Assembly (NCBI GenBank): GCA_035048815.1
Contig: JAUCBN010000021.1
Location: 5,363,501 to 5,427,500 of the forward strand
Direction: 5' to 3'
Length of the DNA: 64,000 nucleotides
DNA from: Abelmoschus esculentus
Taxonomy: Eukaryota; Streptophyta; Magnoliopsida; Malvales; Malvaceae
This document shows, one piece after another, positions 26,404 through 41,700 of this stretch. The notes below the pieces were generated by a model. That model worked only from the letters and a program-made list of their open reading frames with translations. It was not told where the DNA came from and ran no database searches. Positions within the stretch are counted from its first letter, which is position 1; every line of letters starts with the position of its first letter. The position numbers and the translations under genes are program-made.

Positions 26404-27450
26404 CAGAATTTTACTCGGTTAAAATTAGAACGGAATCTCTATAAAGCCCATTTAGACATGCACGGTTTAATCCCATCAAAACGACAACCAAATATTATTA
26501 AATTAAATTTTATGAGTTCAAATAGATAATTATAGGCTTTTGAACAAAATTATACAGATTAATCTCAAATTTTCAGAATTTTACTCGGTTAAAATTAGAA
26601 TGGATTCTCTATAAAGCCTATTTAGAAAAGCACATTCTAATCGAAACAAAACGACAACTAAAATATTATTAAATCAAATTTTATGAGTTCAAATACTTGA
26701 TTTTGGGCTTTTAAACAAAATTATACAGATTAGTCTCAAATTTTTAGCTTTTACTTTGTTAAAATTCGAACGGAATCTCTATAAAGCCCATTTAGACATG
26801 CACGTTTTAATCGCATCAAAACGATAACCAAATTTTATTAAAATCAAATTTTCTGATTTCAAATAATTAATTATTAGCTTTTCAACAAAATTATACAAAT
26901 TAATCTGAAATTTTCAGAATTTTACTCGGTTAAAATTAGAACGGAATCTCTATAAAGCCCATTTAGACATGCACGGTTTAATCCCATCAAAACGACAACC
27001 AAATATTATTAAATTAAATTTTATGAGTTCAAATAGATAATTATAGGCTTTTGAACAAAATTATACAGATTAATCTCAAATTTTCAGAATTTTACTCGGT
27101 TAAAATTAGAATGGATTCTCTATAAAGCCTATTTAGAAAAGCACATTCTAATCGAAACAAAACGACAACTAAAATATTATTAAATCAAATTTTATGAGTT
27201 CAAATACTTGATTTTGGGCTTTTAAACAAAATTATACAGATTAGTCTCAAATTTTTAGCTTTTACTTTGTTAAAATTCGAACGGAATCTCTATAAAGCCC
27301 ATTTAGACATGCACGTTTTAATCGCATCAAAACGATAACCAAATTTTATTAAAATCAAATTTTCTGATTTCAAATAATTAATTATTAGCTTTTCAACAAA
27401 ATTATACAAATTAATCTGAAATTTTCAGAATTTTACTCGGTTAAAATTAG
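26404..27450. repeat. 511-bp (3-monomer) near-identical tandem duplication
   Basis: The segment starting CACGGTTTAATCCCATC at 26461 recurs at 26972, a shift of 511 bp or three monomers. The copies share rare variants such as AATAGATAATTATAGG, TTTAGAAAAGCACATTC and TTTTCTGATTTC, and I see no difference between them over about 480 bp. This is a recent local duplication. Confidence 0.85.
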
Positions 27451-30400
27451 AACGAAATCTCTATAAAACCCATTTAGACATGCACGTTTTAATCCCAATA
27501 AAACGACAACCAAATATTATTAAATCAAATTTTATGAGTTTAATTATATAATTATGGGCATTTGAACAAAATTATACAGATTAATCTTAAATTTTAAGGT
27601 TTTTACTCCGTTAAAATTTGACCGGATTCTCTATATAGCACATTTAGACATGCTCGTATTAATCGCATCAAAACGAAAACTAAATGTTATTAAATTAAAT
27701 TTTATGAGTTCAAATAGTTAATTATAGGCTTTTGAACAAAATTATATAGATTAATCTCAAATTTTCAGCTTTTTACTCGGTTAAAATTCGAACGGAATCT
27801 CTATAAAACCCATTTATACATGCACGTTTTAATCCCATCAAAACGACAACCAAATTTTTTTAAAATCAAATTTTATGATTTCAAATATTTAATTAATAGC
27901 TTTTAAAACAAAATTATACGGATTAATCTGAAATTTTCAGAATTTTAATCGGTTAAAATTAGAACGGAATCTCTATAAAACCCATTTAGACATGCACTGT
28001 TTAATCCCATCAAAAAGATAACCAAATTTTATTAAATCAAGTTTTGTGATGTCAAATAATTAATTATTAGCTTTTGAACAAAATTACACAGATTAATCTA
28101 AAATTTTCAGAATTTTACTCGGTTAAAATTAGAACGGATTCTCTACAAAGCCTATTTAGACATGCAGGTTTTAATCGCAACAAAATGACAACTAAAATAT
28201 TATTAAATCAAATTTTATGAGTTTAAATACTTGATTATGGGCTTTTAAACAAAATTAACAGATTAATCTCAAATTTTTAGCTTTTTCTCTGTTAAAATTC
28301 GAACGGAATATCTATAAAGCCCATTTAGACATGTGCGTTTTAATCGCATCAAAACGATAACCAAATTTTATTATATCTAATTTTATGAGTTCAAATATTT
28401 AATTATGGGCTTTTGAACAAAATTATACAGATTAATCTCAAATTTTAAAGTTTTTACTCGATTAAAATTCGAACGGATTCACTATAGAGCACATTTAGAC
28501 ATGCTCGTATTAATCGCATCAAAACGACAACCAAATGTTATTAAATTAAATTTTATGAGTTCAAATAGTTAATTATAGGATTCTGAACAAAATTTTATTG
28601 ATTAATCTCGAATTTTAAGCTTTTTACTCGGTTAAAATTTGAACGGAATCTCTATAAAGCCCTTTTAGACATTCACATTTTTATCGCATCAAAACGACAA
28701 TCAAATTTTATTAAAATCAAATTTTATGATTTCAAATAATTAATTATTTGCTTTTGAACAAAATTATACAGATTAATTTGAAATTTTCAGAATTTTACTC
28801 GGTTAAAATTAGAACGGAATCTCTATAAAGCCCATTTAGACATGCACCTTTTAATCCCAACAAAACAACAACCGAATGTTATAAAATCAAATTTTATGAG
28901 TTTAAATATTTAATTATGGGCTTTCGAACAAAATTGTACAAATTAATCTCAAATTTTAAGGTTTTTACTCCGTTAAAATTCGAACGGATTCTCTATAGAG
29001 CACATTTAGACATGCTCGTATTAATCGCGTCAAAACGAAAACCAAATATTATTAAATTAAATTTTATGAGTTCAAATAGTTAATTATATGCTTTTTAACA
29101 AAATTATACAGATTAATCTTAAATTTTCAGCTTTTTACTCGGTTATAATTCGAACGGAATCTCTATAAAGCCCATTTAGACATGCACATTTTAATTGCAT
29201 CCAAACGACAAACAAATTTTATTAAAATCAAATTTTATGATTTCAAATATTTAATTATTAGCTTTTGAACAAAATTATACAGATTAATCACAAATTTTTA
29301 GAATTTTACTTGGTTAAATTTAGAACGGATTCTCTATAAATCCTATTTAGACATACACGTTTTAATCGCAACAAAACGATAACTAAAATGTTATTAAATC
29401 AAATTTTATGAGTTCAAATACTTGATTATGGGCTTTTAAACAAAATTATACAGATTAATCTCAAATTTTCAGTTTTTACTTGGTTAAAAAATTTGAACAG
29501 AATCTCTATAAAGCCTATTTAGACATGCACGTTTTAATCGCATCAAAACGATAACCAAATTTTATTAAATCAAATTTTATGAGTTTAGATATTTAATTAT
29601 GGGCTTTTGAAAAAAATTACACAGATTAATCTCAAATTTTATGGTTTTTACTCGGTTAAAATTCGAACGGATTCACTATAGAGCACATTTAGACATGCTC
29701 GTATTAATCGCATCAAAACGACAACCAAATATTATTAAATTATATTTTACGAGTTCAAATAGTTAATTATAGGCTTCTGAAAAAATTATATAGATTAATC
29801 TCAAATTTTTAGCTTTTTACTCGGTTAAAATTTGAACGGAATCTCTATAAAGCCCATTTAGACATGCAAATTTTAATCGTATCAAAACGACAACCAAATT
29901 TTATTAAAATCAAAATTTATGATTTCAAATAATTAATTATTAGCTTTTCAACAAAATTATACAGATTAATCTGAAATTTTCAATATTTTACTTGGTTAAA
30001 ATTAGAACGGAATCTCTATAAAGCCCATTTAGACATGCACGTTTTAATCCCAATAAAAGGACAACCAAATATTATTAAATCAAATTTTATGAGTTTAATT
30101 ATTTAATTATGGGCATTTGAACAAAATTTTAGAGCTTAATCTCAAATTTTAAGGTTTTTACTCCGTTAAAATTCGAACAGATTCTCTATAGATCACATTT
30201 AGACATTCTCGTATTAATCGCATCAAAACGACAACCAAATGTTATTAAATTAAATTTTATGCATGAGTTCAAATGGTTAATTATAGGCTTTTGAACAAAA
30301 TTATATAGATTAATCTTAAATTTTCAGCTTTTTACTCGGTTAAAATTTAAACGGAATCTCTATAAAGCCCATTTAGACATGCAAATTTTAATCGCATCAA

Positions 30401-33400
30401 AACGACGACAAAATTTTATTAAAATCAAATTTTCTGATTTCAAATAATTAATTATTGGCTTTTGAACAAAATTATACAGATTAATCTAAAATTTTCAGAA
30501 TTTTACTCGGTTAAAATTAGAACGGAATCTCTATAAAGCCTATTTAGACATGCACGTTTTAATCGCAACAAAACGACAACTAAAATGTTATTAAATCAAA
30601 TTTTATGAGTTCAAATACTTAATTATGGGAATTTGAACAAAATTATAGAGCTTAATCTCAAATTTTAAGGTTTTTGCTCCGTTAAAATTCGAACGGATTC
30701 TCTATAGAGCACATTTAGACATTCTCGTATTAATCGCATCAAAACGACAACCAAATATTTTAAAATTAAATTTTATGAGTTCAAATAGTTAATTATAGGC
30801 TTTTGAACAAAATTATATAGATTAATCTTAAATTTTCAGCTTTTTTTCGGTTAAAATTTGAACGAAATTTCTATAAAGCCCATTTAGACATGCAAATTTT
30901 AATCGTATCAAAACGACAACCAAATTTTATTAAAATCAAATTTTATGATTTCAAATAATTAATTATTCGCTTTTGAACAAAATTATACAGATTAATCGAA
31001 AATTTTCAATATTTTACTCGGTTAAAATTAGAACGGAATCTCTATAAAGCCCATTTAGACATACACGTTTTAATCCCAATAAAACGACAACCAAATATTA
31101 TTAAATCAAATTTTATGAGTTTAATTATTTAATTATGGGCATTTGAATAAAATTATAGAGCTTAATCTCAAATTTTAAGGTTTTTACTCCGTTAAAATTC
31201 GAACGGATTCTCTATAGAGCATATTTAGACATTCTCGTACTAATCGCATCAAAACGACAACCAAATGTTATTAAATTAAATTTTATGAGTTCAAATTGTT
31301 AATTATAGGCTTTTGAACAAAATAATACAGATTAATCTCAAATTTTCAGCTTTTTACTCTGTTAAAATTCGAATGGAATCTTTATAGAACCAATTTAGAC
31401 ATGCACATTTTAATCCCATCAAAACGACAACCAAATATTATTAAAATCAAATTTTATGATTTCAAATATTTAATTATTAGCTTTTAAAACAAAATTATAC
31501 AGATTAATCTGAAAATTTCAGAATTTTACTCGGTTAAAATTAGAACGGAATCTCCATAAAGCCCATTTAGACATGCACGGTTTAATCCCATCAAAAATAT
31601 AACCAAATTTTATTAAATCAAGTTTTGTGATGTCAGATAATTAATTATTAGCTTTTGAAAAAAATTATACAGATTAAATAGAGCATATTTAGACATGCTC
31701 GTATTAATCGCATCCAAACGAAAACCAAATGTTATTAAATTAAATTTTATGAGTTCAAATATTTAATTATAGGATTTTAAACAAAATTATACAGATTAAT
31801 CTCAAATTTTCAACTTTTTACTCAGTTAAAATTCGAACGGAATCTCTATAAAGCCCATTTAGACATGCACGTTTTAATCGCATCAAAACGACAACCAAAT
31901 TTTATTAAAATCAAATTTTAGGATTTCAAATAATTAATTATTAGCTTTTGAACAAAATTATACAGATTAATCTAAAATTTTCTGAATTTTACTCGGTTAA
32001 AATTAGAACGGAATCTCTATAAATCCTATTTAGACATGTACGTTTTAATCCCAACAAAACGAGAACCAAATGTTATTAAATCAAATTTTATGAGTATAAA
32101 TTTTTAATTATGGGCTTTTGAACAAAATTATACAGATTAATCTCAAATTTTAAGGTTTTTACTCAGATAAAATTCGAACGAATTCTCTATAGAGCACATT
32201 TAGACATGCTCATATTAATCGCATCAAAACGACAACCAAATGTTATTAACTTAAATTTTATGAGTTCAAATAGTTAATTATAGGCTTTTGAACAAATTTA
32301 TACAGATTAATCTCAAATTTTCAGCATTTTACTCAGTTAAAATTCGAACGAAATCTCTATAAAGTCCATTTAGACATGCACGTTTTAATCGCATCAAAAC
32401 GACAACCAAATTTTATTAAAATCAAATTTTATAATTTCAAATATTTAATTATTAGCTTTTGAACAAAATTAGTCAGATTAATCTGAAATTTTTAGAATTT
32501 TACTCAGTTAAAATTAGAACGGAATCTCTATAAAGCCTATTTAGACATGCACATTTTAATCCCAACAAAACGACAACAAAATGTTATTAAATCAAATTTT
32601 ATAAGTTTAAATATTTAATTATAGGCTTTTGAACAAAATTATACAGATTAATCTTAAATTTTAAGGGTTTTATGCGGTTAAAATTCGAACGGATTCTCTA
32701 TAAAGCACCTTTAGACATGCTCGTTTTAATTGCATCAAAACGATAACCAAATTTCATTAAGATCAAATTTTATGATTTCAAATAATTAATTATTAGCTTT
32801 TGAACAAAATTATACAGATTAATCTAAAATTTTAAGAATTTTACTCGGTTAAAATTCGAACGGAATCTCTATAAAGCCTATTTAGACATACAAGTTTTAA
32901 TCCCAACAAAACGATAACCAAATGTTATTAAGTCAAATTTTATGAGTTGAAATATTTAATTATGGGCTTTTGAACAAAATTATACAGATTAATCTCAAAT
33001 TTTCAGCTTTTTACTCGGTTAAAATTCGAACGGATTCTCTATAGAGCACATTTAGACATGCTCGTACTAATCGCATAAAAACGACAACCAAATGTTATTA
33101 AATTAAATTTTATGAGTTCAAATAGTTAATTATAGGCTTCTGAATAAAATTATACAGATTAATCTCAAATTTTCAGATTTTTACACGGTTAAAATTCGAA
33201 CGGAATCTCTATAAAGCCCATTTAGACACGCACGTTTTAATCGTATCAAAACGATAACCAAATTTAATTAAAATCAAATTTTATGATTTCCCATTTAGAC
33301 ATGCACGTTTTAATCGCATCGAAACGACAACAAAATTTTATTCAAATCAAATTTTATGTTTTAAAATATTTAAATATTAGCTTTTGAAAAAAATATACAA

Positions 33401-35095
33401 ATTAATCTGAAATTTTCAAAATTTTACTCGGTTAAAATTAGAACGGAATCTCTATAAAGCTCATTTAGACATGCACATTTTAATCCAACAAAACGACAAC
33501 CAAATGTTATTAAATCAAATTTTATGAGTTTAAATATTTAATTATGGGCTTTTAAACAAAATTATACAAATTAATCTCAAATTTTAAGGATTATACTCGG
33601 TTAAAATTCGAACGGATTCTCTATAGAGAAAATTTAGACATGCACGTTTTAATCGCATCAAAACGACAACCAAATTTTATTAAAATCAAATTTTATGATT
33701 TCAAATAATTAATTATTAGCTTTTGAACAAAATTATATAGATTAATCTAAAATTTTCAGAATTTTACTCGGTTAAAATTCGAACGGAATCTCTATAAAGC
33801 CCAATTAGACATGCACGTTTTAATCGCATCAAAACGACAACCAAATTATATTAATATCAAATTTTATGATTTCAAATTTTTAATTATTGGCTTTTGAACA
33901 AAATTATACAGATTAATTATGAGTTTAAATATTTAATTATGGGCTTGTGAAAAAAATTATACAGATTAATCTCAAATTTTAAGGTTTTTACTCGGTTAAA
34001 ATTAGAACGGAATCTCTATAAAGCCCATTTAGAAATGCACGTTTTAATCCCAACAAAACGACAACTAAAATGTTATTAAATCACTATAGAGCACATTTAG
34101 ACATTCTCGAATTAATCGCATCAAAACGACAACCAAATGTTATTACATTAAATTTTATGAGTTCAAATAGTTAATTATAGGCTTTTGAACAAATTATATA
34201 GATTAATATTAAATTTTAAGCTTTTTACTCGGTTAAAATTCGAACGAAATCTCTATAAAGCCCATTTAGACATGCACGTTTTAATCGCATCAAAACGACA
34301 ACCAAATTTTATTAAAATCAAATTTTATGATTTCAAATATTTAATTATTAGCTTTTGACCAAAATTATACAGATTAATCTGAAATTTTCAGAATTTTACT
34401 CTGTTAAAATTAGAATGAAATCTTTATAAAGCAAATTTAGACATGCACGTTTTAATCCCAACAAAACGACAACAAAATGTTATTAAATTAAATTTTATGA
34501 GTTTAAATATTTAATTATGGGCTTTTGAACAAAATTATACAGATTAATCTCAAATTTTAAGGGTGTTACTCGGTTAAAATTCGAACGGATTCTCTATAAA
34601 TCACTTTTAGACATGCTCGTTTTTATCGCATCAAAACGACAACCAAATTTTATTAAAATCAAATTTTATGATTTCAAATATTTAATTATTAGCTTTTGAA
34701 CAAAATTATACAGATTAATCTCAAATTTTCAGAATTTTACTCTGTTAAAATTAGAACGAATTCTCTATAAAGTCTATTTAGACATACACGTTTTAATCAC
34801 AACAAAACGGCAACTAAAATGTTATTAAATGAAATTTTATGAGTTCAAATACTTAATTATGAGCTGTTGAACAAAATTATACAAATTAATCTCAAATTTT
34901 TAGCTTTTTACTCGGCTAAAATTCGAACGGAATCTCAATAATGCCCATTTAGACATGCACGTTTTAATCCCAACAAAACTATAACCAAATTTTATTAAAT
35001 CAAATTTTATGATGTAAAATAATTAATTATTAGCTTTTCAACAAAATTATATAGATTATTCTCAAATTTTCAGAATTTTACTCGGTTAAAATTTG

Positions 35096-35235
35096 AACGG
35101 ATTATTAAATCAAATTTTATGATGTAAAATAATTAATTATATAGATTATTCTCAAATTCTCAAATTTTCAGAATTTTACTCGGTTAAAATAATTAAATCA
35201 AATTTTATGATGTAAAATAATTAATTATTAGCCTA
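35096..35235. repeat. Aberrant satellite junction, copy 1
   Basis: Fragments of monomers are joined out of register: CTCAAATTCTCAAATTTTC at 35151, then a jump from CGGTTAAAAT directly to AATTAAATC, and then from TTAATTATTAG to CCTATTTAGACATG. The same junctions occur at 39829-39945 and 44101-44217. Confidence 0.75.
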
Positions 35236-38200
35236 TTTAGACATGCACGTTTTATTCGCAACAAAATAACAACTAAAATATTATTAAATCAAATTTTATG
35301 AGTTCAAATACTTGATTTTGGGCTTTTGAACAAAATTACACAGATTAATCTCAAATTTACAGCTTTTACTTGCTTAAAATTCGAACGGAATCTCTGTAAA
35401 GCCCATTGAGACATGCACGTTTTAATCGCATCAAAACGATAACCAAATTTTATTAAATCAAATTTTATGAGTTCAAATATTTAATTATGGTCTTTTGAAC
35501 AAAATTATACAGATTAATCTAAAATTTTAAGGTTTTTACACAGTTAAAATTCGAACGGATTCACTATAGAGCACATTTAGACATGCACGCTTTAATCGCA
35601 TCAAAACGACAACCAAATTTTATTAAAATCAAATTTTATGATTTCAAATATTTAATTATTAGCTTTTGACCAAAATTATACAGATTAATCTGAAATTTTC
35701 AGAATTTTACTCGGTTAAAATTAGAACGGAATCTCTATAAAGCCCATTTAGATATGCACGGTTTAATCCCATCAAAACGACAACCAAATGTTATAAATTA
35801 AATTTTATGAGTTCAAATAGTTAATTATAGGCTTTTGAACAAAATTATACAGATTAATCTTAAATTTTCAGAATTTCACTAGGTTAAAATTAGAACGGAT
35901 TCTCTATAAAGCCTATTTAGAAATGCACGTTTTAATCGCAATAAAACGACAACTAAAATATTATTAAATCAAATTTTATGAGTTCAAATACTTGATTACG
36001 GTCTTTTGAACAAAATTATACAGATTAGTCTCAAATTTTTAGCTTTTACTCTATTAAAATTCGAACGGAATCTCTATAAAGCCCATTTAGACATGCATGT
36101 TTTAATCGCATCAAAACGATAACCAAATTTTATTAAATCAAATTTTATGAGTTCAAATATTTAATTATGGTCTTTTGAACAAAATTATACAGATTAATCT
36201 CAAATTTTAAGGTTTTTACTCAGTTAAAATTCGAACGGATTCACTATAGAGCACATTTAGACATGCTTGTATTAATCGCATCAAAACGATAACCAAATGT
36301 TTTTAAATTAAATTTTGTGAGTTCAAACAGTTAATTATAGGATTCTGAACAAAATTATACATATTAATCTCAAATTTTAAGGTTTTTACTCGGTTAAAAT
36401 TCGAACGAAATCTCTATAAAGCCCATTTAGACATGCACGTTTTAATCCCAACAAAACGACAACCAAATGTTATTAAATCAAATTTTATGAGTTTAAATAT
36501 TTAATTATGGGCTTCTGAACCAAATTACACAGATTAATCTAGAATTTTAAGGTTTTTACTCCGTTAAAATTCGAACGGATTCTCTATAAAATTATATGAT
36601 GTCAAATAATTAATTATTAGCTTTTGTTAAAATTATACAGATTAATCTCAAATTTTCAGAATTTTACTCGGTTTAAATTAGAACGGATTCTCTATAAAGC
36701 CTATTTAGGCATGCACATTTTAATCGCAACAAAACGACAACTAAAATATTATTAAATCAAATTTTATGAGTTCAAATACTTGATTATGGGCTTTTGAACA
36801 AAATTATACAGATTAATCTCAAATTTTCAGCTTTTACTCGGTTAAAATTCGAACAGAATCTCTATAAAGCCCATTTAGACATGCACGTTTTAATCGCATC
36901 AAAACAATAAACAAATTTTATTAAATCAAATTTTATGAGTTTAAATATTTAATTATGATCTTTTGAACAAAATTATACAGATTAATCTCAAATTTTAAGG
37001 TTTTTACTCTGTTAAAATTCGAACGGATTCACTATAGAGCATATTTAAACATGCTCCTATTAATCGCATCCAAACGATAACCAAATGTTAATAAATTAAA
37101 TTTTATGAGTTCAAATAGTTAATTATAGGCTTCTGAACAAAATTATACATATTAATCTCAAATTTTCTGCTTTTTACTCGGTTAAAATTCGAACGGAATC
37201 TCTATAAAGCCCATTTAGAAAGGTTTGTTTTAATCGCATCAAAACGACAACAAAATTTTATTAAAATCAAATTTTACGATTTCAAATATTTAATTATTAA
37301 CTTTTGAACAAAATTATACAGATTAATCTCAAATTTTCAGAATTTTACTTGGTTAAAATTAGAACGGATTCTCTATAAAGCCTATTTAGACATGCAAGTT
37401 TTAATCACAACAAAACGACAACTAAAATGTTATTAAATTAAATATTATGAGTTCAAATACTTTATTGTGGGCTTTTGAACAAAATTATACAGATTAATCT
37501 CAAATTTTCAACTTTTACTCGGTTAAAATTCCATCGGATTCTCTATAAAGCCCATTTAGACATGCACGTTTTAATCGCATCAAAACGACACCCAAAAGTT
37601 ATTAAATAAAATTTTATGATTTCAAATATATAATTATAAGCTTTTGAACAAAATTATACAGATTAATCTGAAATTTTTAGAATTTTACTCAGTTAAAATT
37701 AGAACGGAATCTCTATAAAGCCCATTTAGACATGCACGCTTTAATCGCATCAAAACGACAACAAAATTTTATTATAATACAATTTTATGATTTCAAATAA
37801 TTAATTATTAGCTTTTGACCAAAATTATACAGATTAATCTGAAATTTTCAGAATTTTACTCGGTTAAAATTAGAATGGAATCTCTAGAAGCCTATTTAGA
37901 CATGCAAGTTTTAATCCCAACAAAATGACAACCAAATGTTATTAAATCAAATTTTATGAGTTTAAATATTTAATTATGGGCTTTTGAACAAAATTATACA
38001 GATTAATCTCAAATTTTAAGGTTTTTACTCCGTTAAAATTCGCACGGATTCTCTATAGAGTACATTTAGACATGCTAGTATTAATCTCATCAAAACGACA
38101 ACCAAATGTTATTAAATTAAATTTTATGAGTTCAAATAGTTAATTATAGGCTTTTGAACAAAATTATACAGATTAATCTCAAATTTTCAGCTTTTTACTC

Positions 38201-38799
38201 AGTTAAAATTCGAAAGGATTCTCTATAAAGCCTATTTAAAAATGCACGTTTTAATCGCAATAAAACGATAACTAAAATATTATTAAATCAAATTTTAAGA
38301 GTTCAAATACTTGATTACGGTCTTTTGAACAAAATTATACAGATTAGTCTCAAATTTTTAGCTTTTACTCTATTAAAATTCGAACGGAATCTCTATAAAG
38401 CCAATTTAGACATGCACATTTTAATCGCATCAAAACGATAACTAAATTTTATTAAATCAAATTTTATGAGTTCAAATATTTAATTATGGTCTTTTGAACA
38501 AAATTATACAGATTAATCTCAAACTTTAAGGTTTTTACTCAGTTAAAATTCGAACGGATTCAATATAGAGCACATTTAGACATGCTTGTATTAATCGAAT
38601 CAAAACGATAACCAAATGTTTTTAAATTAAATTTTGTGAGTTCAAACAGTTAATTATAGGATTCTGAACAAAATTATATATATTAATCTCAAATTTTCAG
38701 CTTTTTACTCGGTTAAAATTCGAACGAAATCTCTATAAAGCCCATTTAGACATGCACGTTTTAATCGCATCAAAACGACAATCAAATTTTATTAAAATC

Positions 38800-41700
38800 A
38801 AATTTTATGATTTCATATATTTCATTATTATCTTTTGAACAAAATTATACATATTAATCTGAAATTTTCAGAATTTTACTCGGTTAAAATTAGAACGAAA
38901 TCTCTATAAAGCCCATTTAGACATACACGTTTTAATCCCTACAAAACGACAACCAAATGTTAGTAAATCAAATTTTATGAGTTTAAATATTTAATTATGG
39001 GCTTTTGAACCAAATTACACAGATTAATCTCAAATTTTAAGGTTTTTACTCCGTTAAAATTCGAACGGATTCTCTATAGAGCATATTTAGACATGCTCGT
39101 ATTAATCGCATCAAAACGACAACCAAATGTTATTAAATTAAATTTTATGAGTTCAAATAGTTAATTATAGGGTTTTGAACAAAATTATATAGATTAATCT
39201 CAAATTTTCAGCTTTTTACTTGGTTAAAATTTGAACGGAATCTCTATAAAGCCCATTTAGACATGCACGTTTTAATCGCATCAAAACGAAAACAAAATTT
39301 TATTATAATCAAATTTTATGATTTCAAATAATTAATTATTAGCTTTTGAATAAAATTATACAGATTAATCTGAAATTTTCAGAATTTTACTCGGTTAAAA
39401 TTAGAATGGAATCTCTATAAAGCTCATTTAGCCATGCACGTTTTAATCCCAACAAAATGACAACCAAATGTTATTAAATTAAATTTATGAGTTTAAATAT
39501 TTAATTATGGGTTTTGAACAAAATTATACAGATTAATCTCAAATTTTAAGGTTTTTACCCCGTTAAAATTCGAACGGATTCTCTATAGAGCATATTTAGA
39601 CATGCTCTTATTAATCGCATCAAAACGACAAAAAAATGTTATTAAATTAAATTTTATGAGTTCAAATAGTTTATTATAGGCTTTTGAACAAAATTATACA
39701 GATTAATCTCAAATTTTAAGCTTTTTACTCAGTTAAAATTTGAACGAAATATCTATAAATCTCATTTAGACATGCACATTTTAATCGTATCAAAACGACA
39801 ACCAAATTTTATTAATATCAAATTTTATGATGTAAAATTATATAGATTATTCTCAAATTCTCAAATTTTCAGAATTTTACTCGGTTAAAATAATTAGATC
39901 AAATTTTATGATGTAAAATAATTAATTATTAGCCTATTTAGACATGCACGTTTTATTCGCAACAAAATAACAACTAAAATATTATTAAATCAAATTTTAT
40001 GAGTTCAACTAAAAAAATATACAAATTAATCTAAAATTTTCAAAATTTTACTATGTTAAAATTAGAACGGAATCTCTATAAAGCCCATTTAGACATGCAC
40101 GTTTTAATCGCATCAAAACGAAAACCAAATTTTATTAAAATCAAATTTTATGATTTCAAATATGTAATTATTAGCTTTTGAACAAAATTATACAGATTAA
40201 TCTCAAATTTTCAGAATTTTACTTGGTTAAAATTAGAACGGATTCTCTATAAAGCCTATTTAGACTTGCACGATTTAATCGCAACAAAACGACAATTAAA
40301 ATGTTATTAAATCAAATTTTATCAATTCAAATACTTGATTATGGGCTTTTGAACAAAATTATACAGATTAATCTAAAATTTTCAGCTTTTACTCGGTTAA
40401 AATTCGAACGGAATCTCTATAAAGCCTATTTAGACATGCACGTTTTAATCGCATCAAAACGATAACTAAATTTTATTAAATCAAATTTTATGAGTTCAAA
40501 TATTTAATTATGGGCTTTTGAACAAAATTACACAGATTAATCTTAGATTTTAAGGTTTTTACTCGGTTAAAATTCGAACGGATTCACTATAGAGCACATT
40601 TAGACGTGCTCGTATTAATCGCATCAAAACGACAACCAAATGTTATTAAATTAAATTTTATGAGTTCAAATAGTTAATTATAGGATTCTGAACAAAATTA
40701 TACAGATTAATCTCAAATTTTAAGCTTTTTACTCGGTTAAAATTCGAACGGAATCTCTATAAACCCATTTAGACATGCACGTTTTAATCGCAACAAAACG
40801 ACAACCAAATTTTATTAAAATCAAATTTTATGATTTCAAATAATTAATTTTTAGCTTTTGAACAAAATTATACAGATTAATCTAAAATTTTTAGAATTTT
40901 ACTCGGTTAAAATTAGAACGGTATCTCTATAAAGCCCATTTAGCCATGCACGTTTTAATCCCAACAAAACTACAACCAAATGTTATTAAATTAAATTTTA
41001 TGAGTTTAAGTATTTAATTATGGGCTTTTGAACAAAATTATACAGATTAATCTCAAATTTTAAGGTTTTCACTCAGTTAAAATTCGAATGGATTCTCTAT
41101 AGAGCACATTTAGACTTGCTCGTATTAATCGCATCAAAACGATAATAAAATGTTATTAAATTAAATTTTATGAGTTCAAATAGTTAATTATAGTCTTTTG
41201 AACAAAATTATACAGATTAATCTCAAATTTTCAGCTTTTTACTCGGTTAAAATTCGAACGGAATCTCTATAAAGCCCATTTAGACATGAACGTTTTAATC
41301 GCAATAAAACGAAAACCAAATTTAATTAAAATCAAATTTTACGATTTCAAATATTTAATTATTAGCTTTTGAACAAAATTATATAGATTAATCTAAAATA
41401 TTCAGAATTTTACTTGGTTAAAATTAGAACGGAATCTCTATAAAGCCTATTTAGACATGCACGTTTTAATTCCAATAAAACGACAACCAAATGTTATTAA
41501 ATCAAATTTTATGAGTTTAAATATTTAATTATTGGCTTTTAAACCAAATTATACAGATTAATCTCAAATTTTAAGGTTTTTACTCCGTTAAAATTCCAAC
41601 GGATTCTCTATAGAGCACATTTAGACATGCTCGTACTAATCGCATCAAAACGACAATCAAATGTTATTAAATTAAATTTTATGAGTTCAAATAGTTAATT

